In this document: positions 12,173 to 24,014 of the stretch, piece by piece
Numbering within the stretch: the first letter of the stretch is position 1
How the letters are laid out: each line of letters starts with the position of its first letter
From: Flabesymbios commensalis
Taxonomy: Eukaryota; Annelida; Polychaeta; Terebellida; Flabelligeridae
DNA length: 64,000 bases
NCBI GenBank assembly: GCA_964017125.1
Contig: OZ024911.1
Span: 36,535,160-36,599,159 of the forward strand
Direction: 5' to 3'
Position numbers and translations under genes: made by a program
Notes under the pieces: generated by a model
The model's input: the letters and a program-made list of their open reading frames with translations, nothing else
Databases searched by the model: none
What the model was told of the DNA's origin: nothing

Positions 12173-13541
12173 CCGTATTTCGCTGGGTATAGTACGCACC
12201 TGTGTATAGTACGCAGGTACCAATAATTGTACCAAAAAACACAGATAGTACGCACCGGTGGATAGTACGCACCAGGGTGGTGAGTATCTACACAGTCTGT
12301 CTGGGGTGTGTGTGTGGTATGTCTTTATTACTCAAGGCATTCAGAATGTGGTTCAACTCAGCTGGTGACATAAGGATATAATTGATTCGCTAATAAAGAT
12401 TATATAAGATAAATGAAAGGATTTGATGAAAAGAAATATTATAAACACCATAAAAATATAAAATTAGGAAGAACTATCTGACTATTATATTTATTTTTGT
12501 TTTAGTGTTGATTTGACCACAAATGATCACGATATACCGGATTAGCGCCACCTGGTGAAAGCGGTTATAGTCAGGTGAATGACAGGAAAAGCGCCATCTG
12601 GTGAATAGGCTTACAGTCTAGTCTTCAATGGGATGCATACCTTTTATGACGGCCGAAACAGCGATATAATCTAGCTAATTTATATTAAGATATAACAAAT
12701 AAAAAAAACATTTTTGTATAACAACGTACAAGTTTTTATTTAGAGACTTAACAATAATGAAATGGCACATGTATGTATTGGTGACAGCAATGTCAAGGTG
12801 ATTTATTACAAGCATACAATTTTAAATGTCTCATGTATATGTATGGATTTAAGAATGTGGCAATTATATCAAGAGCATAATTATTATTATTTATTATTAT
12901 ATTATTCTTTTCGCCGTGAAACCTATCGTATTAGCGTTGTAATATTATTTAAACTTCTACCAGGAAACATTTCGTCTGTATTTTAGAATACCATTGACTT
13001 GAATATATATTGCAGTGAAATATGTAGGCCTATAATAATAAAATCTGCTAATAATCAAGCCGTATACAGTGTATAAGATAGGCACGTCACGTCGTCGCCG
13101 CCGACAGCGACATCTGGTGAATGGAATAGAAGCTTCACAGTGGTCACACAATCAAAGCAATACACATGATCATGATGATGAAGTAGGCCTAGCGATGTCT
13201 GACGAGTAGATTATCATTTAAATAACATTAATAAAAGACTTTATCGGATATTTGAAAGACAAATAAATGCTAGGTTGTTATTTCACTAGACATCTTAAGT
13301 GTATTAGAAACAAATGGTTTCATTATAGCTGCTGAAGTAATTTGCCATTTTTGGGCGACAATACAAGGAGTTAGGAGATCGCAGTTCACTCGGGAGACGT
13401 GAGACTGCCTATTTATCAAAATTTTGAGTGACAAATCTCAGCAAAATCAATATATTGTACGCATCGGTGGATAATACGCACCAGGCCAAAAACGGGCTCA
13501 AAAAAGAAAAAAAGTAGCGTACTATACGCCGCCAAATACGG
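12173..13541. mobile_element. Non-autonomous TIR element with TAGTACGC ends, TA duplication
   Basis: Left end CCGTATTTCGCTGGGTATAG then TACGCACC; right end GCGTACTATACGCCGCCAAA then TACGG. TA flanks both ends. Subterminal copies of GTGGATAGTACGCACC lie inside both ends (12249 and about 13466). The middle is AT-rich with three scattered CATCTGGTGAAT-like words (12547, 12591, 13107) and an ATTATT microsatellite near 12885. No transposase is visible. Confidence 0.75.
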
Positions 13542-13544
13542 TAA

Positions 13545-14230
13545 GTATTGCAGACACACCATTGGTGTTATGCCAACGTTTGCACACATAGGCCTACCCT
13601 GGCATACAGTCTGTTTCACCAGATCCTGGGAGTAGCCTTTTTTCAATTTACTCGGTCATTGTTTAAAATTTTTGAACAAAAATTTTCTCGTACCATTCTA
13701 TCATCTTCCCCCAACATTTTTGAAAATTTGATTACATTTTGTTGCGTATTATCTGATATAATCCAAGTTTGATCATTTAACATGTAATAAAATTTCAAAA
13801 TGACAGCTCTCTATTTCACCATTACGGTGAAACAAGAACTATATTACATGCCAAATGGTCTAACTTTAAAAATACACATCAAAATTCAACCATACTTCCA
13901 GCGATGTTGGGGAAAGGTAAAATAATGTGAAAGAAAAAAATTTGGTTCAAAACTTTTAAACTTTTAGCAAATTAAAAAAAGCTTCTCCTAGGATCTGGTG
14001 AAACATACTGTAGCAGACAGCCCTCCTCTGGGGCGGCTCTGCACAGACACGACGCGAGTCTAAGACTGAGAGCGGTGACTGAGTGAGTCAAGCCCCTCAA
14101 CTTCAAGGCTCAAGCCAAAATCAAATCATCAAATGACATTCACTTGTGTCGTGAGTTGTGTATGCAGAAGACTTAGAACTTAGTCTCAGACTTATAGAAG
14201 TTAGAACTTAGATTCTAACTTCTAGGTGAA
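13545..14230. other. No gene recognised
   Basis: AT-rich, no domain-bearing frame. CTGTTTCACCAGATCCTGGGAG at 13610 is roughly mirrored by CTCCTAGGATCTGGTGAAAC at 13984, so 13600-14010 may be another palindromic element with eroded arms. Confidence 0.4.
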
Positions 14231-14233
14231 CAT

Positions 14234-14358
14234 CTAGTCGCTAGGCCTATAGCTATATCAATGAAAGTCCTTATTTCACTTTTTATCGCTCACCCTGCCT
14301 TCTAACCAAGTTAGAAGAAGGGTGAGCGATAAAAAGTGAAATAAGAACTAGCGACTAG
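14234..14358. repeat. Near-perfect long hairpin
   Basis: TTATTTCACTTTTTATCGCT onward (14271) pairs with the complement ending 14344 through about 36 bases, loop CAA. Outside, CTAGTCGCTAG (14234) pairs with CTAGCGACTAG (14348), with 26 unpaired bases only on the left. Near-identity of the arms suggests a young element or a functional stem. Confidence 0.8.
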
Positions 14359-14639
14359 ATTAGTGTGCGCAGACAGGCTAAAATAAAAGTTAATAATGTT
14401 TAGTTACTTTTGTGTCAATTGGAAATGTTCATGGAATGACCTACCAAATGGTGCTATCATTTTTTTATCAATAAAAGACAAGAAAGATGAGTTGTAAATA
14501 TTAGACAAAACTCATCACTCAGCTGGTCCATCCATGACCATGGTTTCCATTTAGTCACCAGAGGGCACTGCAAGATTATTTTAAACATCATTCACTAGGT
14601 GGGTCTCTAACATGTCTAAGGTGAACAACAGGAAGGTTC

Positions 14640-14680
14640 GCCACAGGGATGGTTCGCCACAGGAAGGTTCGCCACAAGAT
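14640..14680. repeat. Short tandem GGTTCGCCACAGG repeat
   Basis: Three copies of GGTTCGCCACAGG or a close variant, about 15 bases apart. Too short to classify. Confidence 0.6.
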
Positions 14681-16160
14681 GATTAATGTTCACTTGTATA
14701 CTGCCCGTGCAAAGCCAAAAGGCAGCATCCGCTAGCTTGTTAAGTAAGGAGATACGGCATTTTGGCTTCTCACGGCAGAATAGCAAAGGGACCAGCCCCA
14801 TAAAATTACGAGTTACAGTGCATAACTTCATATGACTTTGCAATATGAAGAAGCAGTTTAGTTTAGTATAGGCTATATGGGCGGTTCTCATTAGGTGCGT
14901 CGAACAAGTGGGACATTTGGTCCCGTTTTTTTAAAGCAAAATTTTACCTTATTTACTTAACAGATCGATTAAATTAATGATAATGAGACATACAATTAAA
15001 TTTGAAAGCAGAAAATAGAGGGTATATGTGAAAAATACGTGTTTTTTAGAACGGTCGAACAGAGGACACCAAATGTTTTTGGTGTCCTTTCAATAATGCC
15101 ATGTGCGACCGCAGTGAATGATTTTCTTGGTGTCCTGTGTGCGACCTTTGCCTTGGTGTCTCATGTTCGACCAAATGTTCGACCATGTGGACACGAAATT
15201 TTTTCGTGTCCTTACTTTCTAGTATAGATTTCGATGTTACGACCATTTCGTGTCCTATGTTACGACCACTTTCGTGTCTCGCAATGTTTTATGATCATAA
15301 CTTTTCACTGGTTTGTAGGTTTATTTACCAATTGTCACAAAACTATATAAATACCCAGCAAACATGTGCTTAAATGGCCCAATAATGGTAATTACTGGCG
15401 AATAGTGGCAGTACTGGCATACAGGTATTGTTGGGGTATGCCAAAACTGGCCCAGTTTTGGCTTTCTTGGCCTGATTCAGGTTAGACTGACAAAATATCG
15501 GCACAATAACGGCATATGATTACGTTGTTACTCACTTGGGGGAGCTTCCGGCGTTGTGGGCCAGTATTGGCCAGTATTCCGGCCCAGTGCTGGCATTTTA
15601 GTATAGATCTTTTCCCTAGGTGGGTCCTTTCTTGGCGGTTAAAACAAGTGTAGGCTACATTTTTCTGAATTGTCATCATTTATTCTTCTTTTCGATTTAA
15701 AATGGACTTAGATGTTTAGGCCTATATCAAAGTACAAATTTACTCAAATATGAATTGTAGCAGATGTGTATATAATTTTTCTGATTCATGATGATGTAAT
15801 TGAAGAATGAATCGAATATTTTGTTAAGACTTGTCGCCGCCGTGAGCGATAATATGAGGAATTGGAGAGTGTTTTACCAGTACTGGCAGTAGGCCTAGGT
15901 TGCCGTTATCAGTTGTTATTTATAGGCCTATATTTGAATTGCTTTGTATCCTAATTAGGCATAGCTAAGAATCCACCCCTCGGTCTCGCTTGCCTGTACT
16001 AGTCACTGCTGGGGCTAAATTAAGCATCTTTTTAAAGTCTAGCCTAAGCACTATATTTATAATAATTATAAAAATTATATTTATCAAAATGGTGCGAGCC
16101 CACTTATAGGTGATAAGAAATGTTCAATCAAAAGCGGGGCTTACTGGCCTTGCACATTAT

Positions 16161-16530
16161 AAAAGTGACTCAATCAGGCCAAAATCGTCAAAAAATCGGT
16201 GACTTTACTTTGGCCTCCCTATAAGACCATATGATGTAAACACGTCCACAGACTAGAGCTGCAAAAGCTACCCAACCTCTGTGCTGCGCATCCACCAGTT
16301 AGGCAAGATATAGACGAAATTCCCGAATTTCTTATTTTGGACATGCATGTCCGAAATAAGAGATCGGGAACCTCGTCTTTATATCTAGCCCAACCGGCAA
16401 ATATGCAGCACAAAAATTAAAAAAACTTTTGCAGCTCAAGCCCATGGACACGTCTACATCACATGGTCATACTGAGAAGCCAAAACAAAATCACGGATTT
16501 TTTGACGATCTCAGCCTGATTGAGTCGCTC
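16161..16530. mobile_element. Diverged full copy of MITE family A
   Basis: Inverted halves with ATATGATGTAAACACGTCCA and TAGATATAAAGACGAGGTTC-like words as at 1611; ends AAAAGTGACTCAATCAGGC and GCCTGATTGAGTCGCTCT, TA on both sides. More GC-rich and diverged than the copy at 1611, so probably older or of another subfamily. Confidence 0.75.
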
Positions 16531-16692
16531 TAAGTCGAGGGAGACCGTAAATTGTAAAAATATACTGTAGATTTCAGATCCGAATAAATTCGGCTTTGAC
16601 GTTTTTTGTAACTAGCCAAATATATTGTTTTATTAAATTTACTGTTCAATTAAACCTTATAATTGTTGTTTTTATATCGCAACAACTCCGAG

Positions 16693-16798
16693 CAAAACAC
16701 AGGACAATCACCCAATGCTGTTTCAATGGCGGGCCAGCGTCCAAGACGTTGGTCCAACATTGAAACAGCATTGGATGAATGACACGTGTTTGCTGGGC
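16693..16798. repeat. CCCAGCAAAC-type palindromic repeat (family B)
   Basis: Starts AGCAAAACACAGGACAATCA, centre GGGCCAGCGTCCAAGACGTTGG, end GACACGTGTTTGCTGGGC. The flanks of the centre are inverted (CAATGCTGTTTCAAT, ATTGAAACAGCATTG). Confidence 0.65.
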
Positions 16799-17179
16799 TA
16801 TAACTGAATGCATGTTTCAAAAAGAGATAAAACCTATTACTTAGGCATCCTATATAGGGCCGTTATTGATCCCTTTCCTAACCATTATACGGCCATTATA
16901 TAATCGTATCTGGGCCAGTATTGGCACGGTAAATATAACCGAATAGCAGCCTGTATATATTCCTGATATCTGGGCCAATATGGGGCCTCAACAGGCCCAG
17001 ACATGGTAACCAGTACTGGGCCATATGTGGCCCTGTGTGCAAACTGTATGGAAACTACCCTGGGCCAAAACGGGGCCGGTTCTGGCATATTGGTTTGACT
17101 GTATTGGCCCATTCCTGGCACAAAATTCTGCCATTATAGGTCCAATTCTGGCCCGCTATAAAATTGTTTGCTGGGTATA

Positions 17180-17930
17180 GATGCAGACGAGATCCAACAT
17201 TGATTTTTGAACTTTGAACTTTGAAATAATACTCCAGCAGTCCTCCATTGTGGAGTATCAGGCTGGAGGGGGGGAAAGAGGCTGGCAGATCTAGTCGACC
17301 AGCTGACTCTTGAATGCTGCCACAGTTTTTGATTCTGTGGCAGCTGCCGGAAGAGAATTCCAATCAGGGATAGTTCGATGCCAAAAAGAATTTTGTCCCA
17401 GTGTGGTGTTAGCTCTGATGTGTTTATAAGCCTGATTGTGCCCACCACGTGTTCTTCTATCTGCTGGGATTAAACGGTCATTGATAGGAATTTCAACTAA
17501 CTCATTTAGAATTTTGAACATACATAAAAGCCTAGAATTTTTTCGTCTTGTTTTCAAGTCAGTCCAGCCCAAGTTCTGAATGAGAGATGTCACACTGGCT
17601 GTTTGTCTATAATTTTGGGTGACAAATCTTGCTGCTGCTCTTTGAATTTTTTCTAATTTATCAATGTCTTTTTGTCTAAAGGGGTCCCAAACTGCTGAAG
17701 AATATTCTAAGGATGATCTGACCAGGGAGAAATAGGCAGTCTCCCTTAATTTAGGGGGACATGCCTTCAGGTTCCTCCGAAGGAAGCCCAGGGTGGAATT
17801 CGCTTTACTTGTAATTTTGTTAATGTGGGCCTCCCATTCCAGAGTCTCGCTAAGGCAAACACCAAGATATGGTGTTGATGAAACATTTTCTAATGTTTCA
17901 CCTTTCAGGGTGTACTGGAATTCCAGGTTT
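17180..17930 (-). mobile_element. 5'-truncated non-LTR retrotransposon tail (CR1/L2-like)
   Basis: Minus-strand open frame from about 17929 to a TAG at 17291, some 213 codons without a break. It is the C-terminal end of a LINE reverse-transcriptase protein: STPYLGVCLSETLEWEAHI, LEYSSAVWDPF, KIQRAAARFV, LGWTDLKTRR and WHRTIPDWNSLP are typical. The endonuclease and catalytic RT parts are absent, as expected from 5' truncation. The 3' tail (17290-17180) ends in a short tandem repeat of TTCAAAG, which CR1/L2-type LINEs use in place of poly-A. It abuts the CCCAGCAAAC element. Confidence 0.85.
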
Positions 17931-19009
17931 TTTTACAAACTTATTCTGCTATTTTGTGCAGTCATTGTGAAATAAAAACACTATATATGAGCGGTCGAAC
18001 GGTCGCACATTTTACCATATCTTCACCCCCTATACAAATACTTTTTCCTTTCTGTTCTATATTGTTTTGTATACAATTATGTAAAGCACATACAACCCGT
18101 GTACACATGGATGCATACACACCAATTTGAACACTAAATGGCGACTACTGTTCCAGAAAATGACATCAGAAGAAAATGCATGTAGGACACGAACATTTTA
18201 TTTTCAGTAAAACTAATAATTAAACCCTTTTACTTGGTTTTCATTTGTTTTCAACTATTATTTCTGCATCTGCATCTATATTATTTGGCCTTTTAGTTTA
18301 CTTTTCAAGCAATTGTGGCAAAGTATCAAAACTTATGCCATGATTTAGTAGTAGGCTAGCTGTGAATAGGACATGAAATGTTACGACCACCATAGCTTAA
18401 TATATTTCATAAAATAGGCTCTAATTATTATAATTTAGCTGCTAATATATGTTTTTTATATAAAATTAGTTCTTCCTCTACAGATTTGTCCGTAAATTGA
18501 TTAGAAAAAAATAATTCGTGTCCTGTGATAAACAATTGTTCTGGGTACGGTTTGCAATGTCCCATTTATTTGCATCAAATGATGCATGAAAAAACAGTAA
18601 AAGTTGCCATAATTATTAAATTTAATGATCATATATATTTAGATTTAAAGCTCTTCCAGCTTCTTTTGTTTGTTTAGAATTGAAAAGTATTAAAATATTC
18701 CCAAGTTTGCATAGAGAAATATCATTTTTGTCTATTACAAAAAAATACCCCATTTTCGACGCACCTTTTGAGAATAGCCCATATATATAATATAATTATC
18801 TACATTTTGGTCGTTTTTTAAAGTAAAATTCCGCAGATTGAACTTACCTAGGAAGTGAGATGAATGACTATCTCTGTTTTGTGCAGTAAATCGTATATAG
18901 TGTAGGCTTACAAAAAAGACGACACATAGAAAATGCAAATTACGCTATAGGCCTGCAATTTGACTATCACTATATCTACAAACTTATGGTTTGAGCAGAT
19001 TGTACCGAC

Positions 19010-19560
19010 AACGTAGGTAGTAGGCCTACTTTTTGCCCCCATCCGGAGAGGGTCATTAGGGATCTGTTCCATCAGTTGCATGCTGTATGGCATGGTACGG
19101 AAGCATTAGTCTATAGCAATCATCCAAGGGAAGCTGCAGCTTCCTCGTATCTGGCAATAATCTTCAGAGGGATTGCCAGTGGTGTACCCTGGTTCCTCTG
19201 CTCACCTGTGGTGCTAATGCAGCTCTCGCAACAGTGTTGGCGCTGGTGTAGGCTGGCTGTGGTAGCCTTAAATAACCATCAATAGCGTGTTTGACATTAG
19301 GTATTTCACGTGGGATGAATGGAGTTATCCAGAGGGAGTTATAATCCTTCCTATTGTTACTCTGGGGACTATCCGACCCGAGGATAGCGGAGCTGCGCGA
19401 AATGCGACGGGGTCTCAGCATTAAATTGCACAGTGAAACCCAAGTCTCCGGCCGTCTGGGCATGTCTGGAGGTGCATGCCCAAATCGAACCCCTTATTGG
19501 GCAAGCGAAGGAAATCGCTCTCAATAACCCCTAGCACCCCCACCCTCACATCATCATCTG
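19010..19560 (-). mobile_element. Possible tRNA-derived SINE
   Basis: On the minus strand, GTGCTAGGGGTTATTGAGAG with GGGGTTCGATTTGGGC about 45 bases later resembles a pol III A and B box pair. A GC-rich body follows (GGGTCGGATAGTCCCCAGAG), unlike the surrounding DNA. A 3' tail or target duplication was not identified, so this is tentative. Confidence 0.4.
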
Positions 19561-19619
19561 TACATCATTTCATCTCATGAATTGACTACAACGTTTTTAT
19601 CGTATTACATTGTCAATTA

Positions 19620-20800
19620 ACCCTTTCACCCCTGATGGTCAAAATTTGACCTAACTCCTATCGTATTTGCTAGGTGGCGTTTCTTTGCTTACTTGTTAAG
19701 TTAGACCTTGGGCCCACCTGTACCCCCTTCACTCCTGGCGATTTTTGTAGACCATATATTTTTTCAATCTTATTATACAAGTTACTTTCAGGTGTTCTGC
19801 AGATTTTACATACATGGACAAGGTCACAAGGGGTCATCGAAGTATGGTACCCTTGGGGTGGTATGATGATGTGTTATATATTATATGTCAGTGGAAATGA
19901 GTTTTGTTCAAAATTTAAAAAAGAAGATTATTAGACCAGCATTTTCCAATAAATCGGTCGGAACCCAGCCCAAGTTAACATGGTGCCATGGGTTACTTGG
20001 TGTTGGGTGTCATAGAAGAGTTGTGCAAAGGTCATGCAAAGGTCATCTCAAGGTCACAGCAAATTCAAATCAGATCAAAACGGTTGAAAATAGCTTATTT
20101 GTGTTGTTTTTGCTAACATTATGTTCACTTGATATGTATATGATGGCTTGCAACATAACTAGATCACAACACGGACCTATACCAAAACATCCCCGACAGG
20201 TTGCAGGGATAACATTCAGGGTTGGAGGGTTTTTTTATCCCCCCTCAAATCACCCTTTCGTCAACACTGTCTCATATGGCAGAATGGACCTAATAGCACA
20301 CTGATGGTAAATTTTGAACAATGACCAATATACATGAATTACATCTGATAATACCCAACCCAAGTATACATGGTGAGATAGGTTGGGGCTGGATTTCACA
20401 GAGTTGTAACCCCAAGGTCATGGCAAGGTCATATCAAGGTCACGGCAAGGTCAAATCAACACAAAACAGGTGAAAATATCTTGTTTTTTTCTACAATTAT
20501 GTTCACTTTAGATGTCTATGATGGCTTGAAACATACCTAAACGCCAACACGGATTTATACCAAAACACCTTAATAGCTCACAGGATAAAAATAACAGGGT
20601 TGGAGGGGTTATACCCTATCAAATCACCCGTGTGGCACCTCTGTCTGATATGGCAGAAATGGATCAAATATAATACACTGATATTATGTTTTTGACCAAT
20701 AATTAAAATCTCATCTCAAGTACACATGGGTTGGGCTTCATAGAGAAGTTAGCCGAAGGTCATGGCAAGGTCATTTGAAGGTCACGGCAAGGTCAAATTA
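19620..20800 (+). repeat. Tandem repeat, about 360-390 bp unit
   Basis: Successive units align at CAAGTTAACATGG (19971), CAAGTATACATGG (20361) and CAAGTACACATGGG (20717). Each unit holds clusters of CAAGGTCA, then AATTATGTTCACTT, GATGGCTTG and CCTCAAATCACCC-like words. The last unit runs into the composite repeat at 20808. A fragment is at 27788-27900. Confidence 0.7.
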
Positions 20801-21355
20801 TTTATAAACAAGAGGCCCAGGGGCCTTGACATTTGTTAACAGCATTGCAAAAAATCAACTATAAATGTGTCAGAGAATATATATCTATACTCTTAGATGC
20901 ATTATCATGAAGAGATGTATATCCTTTATATCGATCATTGGCATTTATATTATTATGTTCGGTTCCCATAATACATTTTGCAGATTTTACACACGTTCTG
21001 AAGCACTGCACCTAATGAAATATGCTTGACAAAGAATCATTTCACAGGACTACAATATTAATATTACAAAAGTGCAATTATTACTTCTTCTGGGACTTTT
21101 ATTATGCCCCAGTTAGCCAGGAATTTTCACGAAATCCTCAATTTTCAATTTTAATTCTTCTGCCTAAAATAGGCCTAACAAAGTTGTAAAATATCAGTTT
21201 TTAATGTTTCTTACTCAGCCGTGAAATATACAGTAGCCCTAATCCATCATTATCACATGTAGACGTAATGCACTTATACTGCACCCTCTTACGTAATGAG
21301 TCTTACGTTGAGTTAGGTATTAGTTGGCTGTATCAAATGCAATGAAATGAAATAA

Positions 21356-21735
21356 ATGGGGTTCTACACCACATTTGTACGCATATAGGCCGCTAAACTG
21401 GGTAAGGAGGACCTCCTGAGGATGGTGAGATTAATGAGGTGTCACTGCCCTCCAGGCACAGGATTCGAAATTGAGCCCTGTTGGTCTACGGCCGAGCACA
21501 CTAAATCTCGGTCACGGAGGCTGCCCACAATATTCAATATTTACGATTGAACAGGGAGGAAACATTTTGTTTCTTTGAAACTTGAATGCCAGAGCAGGAG
21601 ACGAATCCGCAATCTCTGACTTTCCTAGCAGGCACCCGTGCCCCCCGCTCTTCGGTATTGTTATTACATACATACAAACACATTACCTGTGGATTTAATA
21701 TTGGCTCACCGTCAAGGGCGCTGTCCAACATTTTT
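21356..21735 (-). mobile_element. tRNA-derived SINE, diverged, inside composite repeat copy 1
   Basis: Matches the better copy at 63035: GATTCGAAATTGAGCCCTG, CGGCCGAGCACACTAA and CGGTCACGGAGGCTGCCCAC. The tRNA-like head at the high-coordinate end is eroded. The tail side holds AAATGAAATAAATGGGGTTC. Confidence 0.65.
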
Positions 21736-22333
21736 CATATTTTATTCTGCACAACATATTAAATGTACATAATATATATTGGTCATGTCATTGCTATCCG
21801 TTACCTGTGATAATTGACAGCTATGTTTTTACTCTGGTTCTGCCATAATAGTGTTCCCTGTTCCACTTTGATTTTCATTTATTACAAAAATGAAAAATAT
21901 ATATTTTAAAGTTTTATAATCCACATGCACGGCTGGTCCTCGTCTTCATCATTGACGTTTGGCCAGTAATTGGTAGAAAACAATCAATGAATGGGAAAGC
22001 GTGAATTCAACTATGATGCTGTGTCATTAAAAAAAAAACACTAACAGCCCAGCTGCTTTATAGACACTGAATCGACATTACTCCAGCACTTGACTCACAC
22101 GGTATGGAGTGCATTCTATTAATGAGTGTGTCCGCTCATATAACAAGACAAAACAAGAAGTTTATTATTGGGTTTGAACTAATGATTCCCCTATATTTTA
22201 TGCACAATAATACACATGCTGGCATACATCTTGTATTTCATTTTAGAAAGTAAAATGATAATAGTAGGCCTACATATAATTACTTGTTTTTCATATACAT
22301 ATAACCACTTCTAAAGTATGCATACTTTTAGGT

Positions 22334-22672
22334 GCATCCCAGCAAACACGATACGGCTAACAGTGGATCAACACTCAAAGGTTTCGAATTTCAGAAGTTT
22401 AGCCAGACCATAGAGTTACCTCTATGGCAATTTACGTGTGATTGTACTCCAGCGGTATTGCCTCATTGTAGTAGTCAACGCGATGCGTACAAAGCATAAA
22501 CTGCTAATATATTACACTGGCTATATTTGCTATGCTTTCTACAGAAGCTACATCGACTTAATGTTAGTTTCATGTTGGGCCAGCAGTGCAGACGGTGGAT
22601 TAGCATTAAACCAGGGATAACTGGATATTTAGTATATCGTTGTGCCGCCCTCTACATCGTTTACCCAGCATT
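22334..22672. repeat. Long CCCAGCAAAC-ended unit
   Basis: Begins CCCAGCAAACACGATACGGC and ends near TTTACCCAGCATTAAAGG. The family B centre (TTGGGCCAGCAGTGCAGACG) lies to the right of the middle; the left part is unrelated filler. Paralogue at 48950-49290. Confidence 0.5.
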
Positions 22673-22679
22673 AAAGGAA

Positions 22680-23417
22680 CATCATTTATTATTAATATTA
22701 CTATTTGTAAATTCAATTCAAAATAAAGTTATGGCTTTTGTACCACACATTTTAGTAACTTCCAATTAGACCCCTATTAGCGTGATATTTAGGCCTATAT
22801 TACAATCTGATGTTGAATATCAGCCTCCATCGATAGGGTCTATAATACAAGAACATAAATTAGGCCTACTATTTGTGTTTTTAGCAAAGACTTAAGTTGA
22901 AATCTACGTTCAGTTTAACTTGAATATATAATATAGCTCTTTTTAATATAGCCCAAACATAGGGACGCAGATGGGTAATATACGGCAATATAAATAGTTA
23001 AAACTATATGTATGAGGTTGGTACTATTACATATTCAGTGCTCGATTTATAAATTGGAAAAAGGGGGCCAAGGGGCCCATGATATTTTTCGTTGGAGGGG
23101 GCATTGGCCTTAGACGATGGGGCATGTGGCCCATTATTATTTCAAAAGGGGGGGGGCATTTTCTCAACAACAAATAAAACATATAAGGTTCATTCATATC
23201 ACCTCATATTCCATATTAAACATTCATCAGGTGTTCATGCTGATAGAAATATCAAAGATTCAATTTATTGGCACACAAGAAGTGAAATCATTCAATAAAC
23301 CATGTGGACATGAACCATATTGGCGGTTATGTTATTAATAAAACCGGAAGAAGAAGAAATGGTTTAACATTCAGCGTTTCCAAGTAGGCCCAATCGACTT
23401 CACGACACCACGCACTC
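22680..23417. other. Composite-repeat filler, nothing recognised
   Basis: AT-rich DNA, part of it shared with 49300-49500. A G-rich patch with GGGGGGGGCATT lies near 23151. No gene. Confidence 0.4.
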
Positions 23418-23589
23418 ACATGAGTTAATGTCACTTGTGTCAATCAATTGTGTCAACAATATCGAGTGTTATTGGAGTCGATCACATAGCTTGAGTGCTA
23501 CTCATTGTCTTCCTCGGGTCCTGTCGGATCTCTTCTTGGAGCAGTGTCATCAACTTCCTGTACTGTTGCCGCTAGGCCCACACCTAAAT

Positions 23590-23797
23590 CACCTTAAACC
23601 GCTAAGCGCTACTGTAGTCGCTTTAATCCGTTTTATTAGCCATTTAAACATAAAGATTTGTAAATTTCTTAGTCTTAAATTACAAATTAAACAAATACGA
23701 GTTGTTTTCTCTCACTTAAAGTTGTGGGTCAAGGTAGTAAGACACCACTCCAAGTGTGTGAAAATTTAAATTATTTAATTCAGCGGTTTAAGGGTTA
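23590..23797. mobile_element. TTAACCC-group MITE with hairpin
   Basis: Ends CCTTAAACCGCTAAGCGC and AGCGGTTTAAGGGTTAA. The hairpin CTCACTTAAAGTTGTG with CACCACTCCAAGTGTGTG is near 23725-23760. Close copy at 58218-58415. Confidence 0.7.
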
Positions 23798-24014
23798 ATA
23801 TATTACTATTATTAGTCACAATGAACAATTTTTCTACAATAATTATTTGCTGTACAAAATAAATTTGTAGGCCTATTATTATTCGTTATATATTGGTCCA
23901 TTTTTTGAGAATTTTTTTGCTTTCGATTTCAATGGCACATATAGTCTGCATAGACATCTACATCACGTTCAAGGTAGAGATTAACCTTTGAAAATACATT
24001 GATAAATGCGGAGA

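Larger units (their letters stand above)
15354..17175. mobile_element. TIR element with CCCAGCAAAC ends, nested
   Basis: Ends CCCAGCAAACA and TTGTTTGCTGGG, TA duplicated at both sides. The two end regions (15360-15610 and 16850-17160) are built from many short GGCCAGTATTGG-like words in both orientations. It was itself hit by a family A MITE (16161) and a small CCCAGCAAAC-type repeat (16693). No coding capacity. Confidence 0.65.
14879..18780. mobile_element. Non-autonomous TIR element (host of nested insertions)
   Basis: Left end GGGCGGTTCTCATTAGGTGC then GTCGAAC; the right end is the complement of GGGCTATTCTCAAAAGGTGC then GTCGAAA. Outside both ends the DNA is TATATA-like, so the target duplication is ambiguous. 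Its own DNA is 14879-15353 and about 17931-18780; the rest is inserted (TIR element 15354-17175 and LINE tail to 17930). Inside the left part GTGTCC/GGACAC and GTCGAACA/TTACGACC words alternate. No transposase is visible. A right-end fragment recurs at 53443. Confidence 0.7.

Noticed and set aside
14616-14891. 91-codon minus frame
   Set aside because: It crosses the GGTTCGCCACAGG short repeat and the end of a TIR element; no domain.
17793-17975. 60-codon plus frame
   Set aside because: Antisense of the LINE tail.
19164-19463. 99-codon minus frame rich in Pro and Arg
   Set aside because: More likely the body of a tRNA-derived SINE; no protein family recognised.
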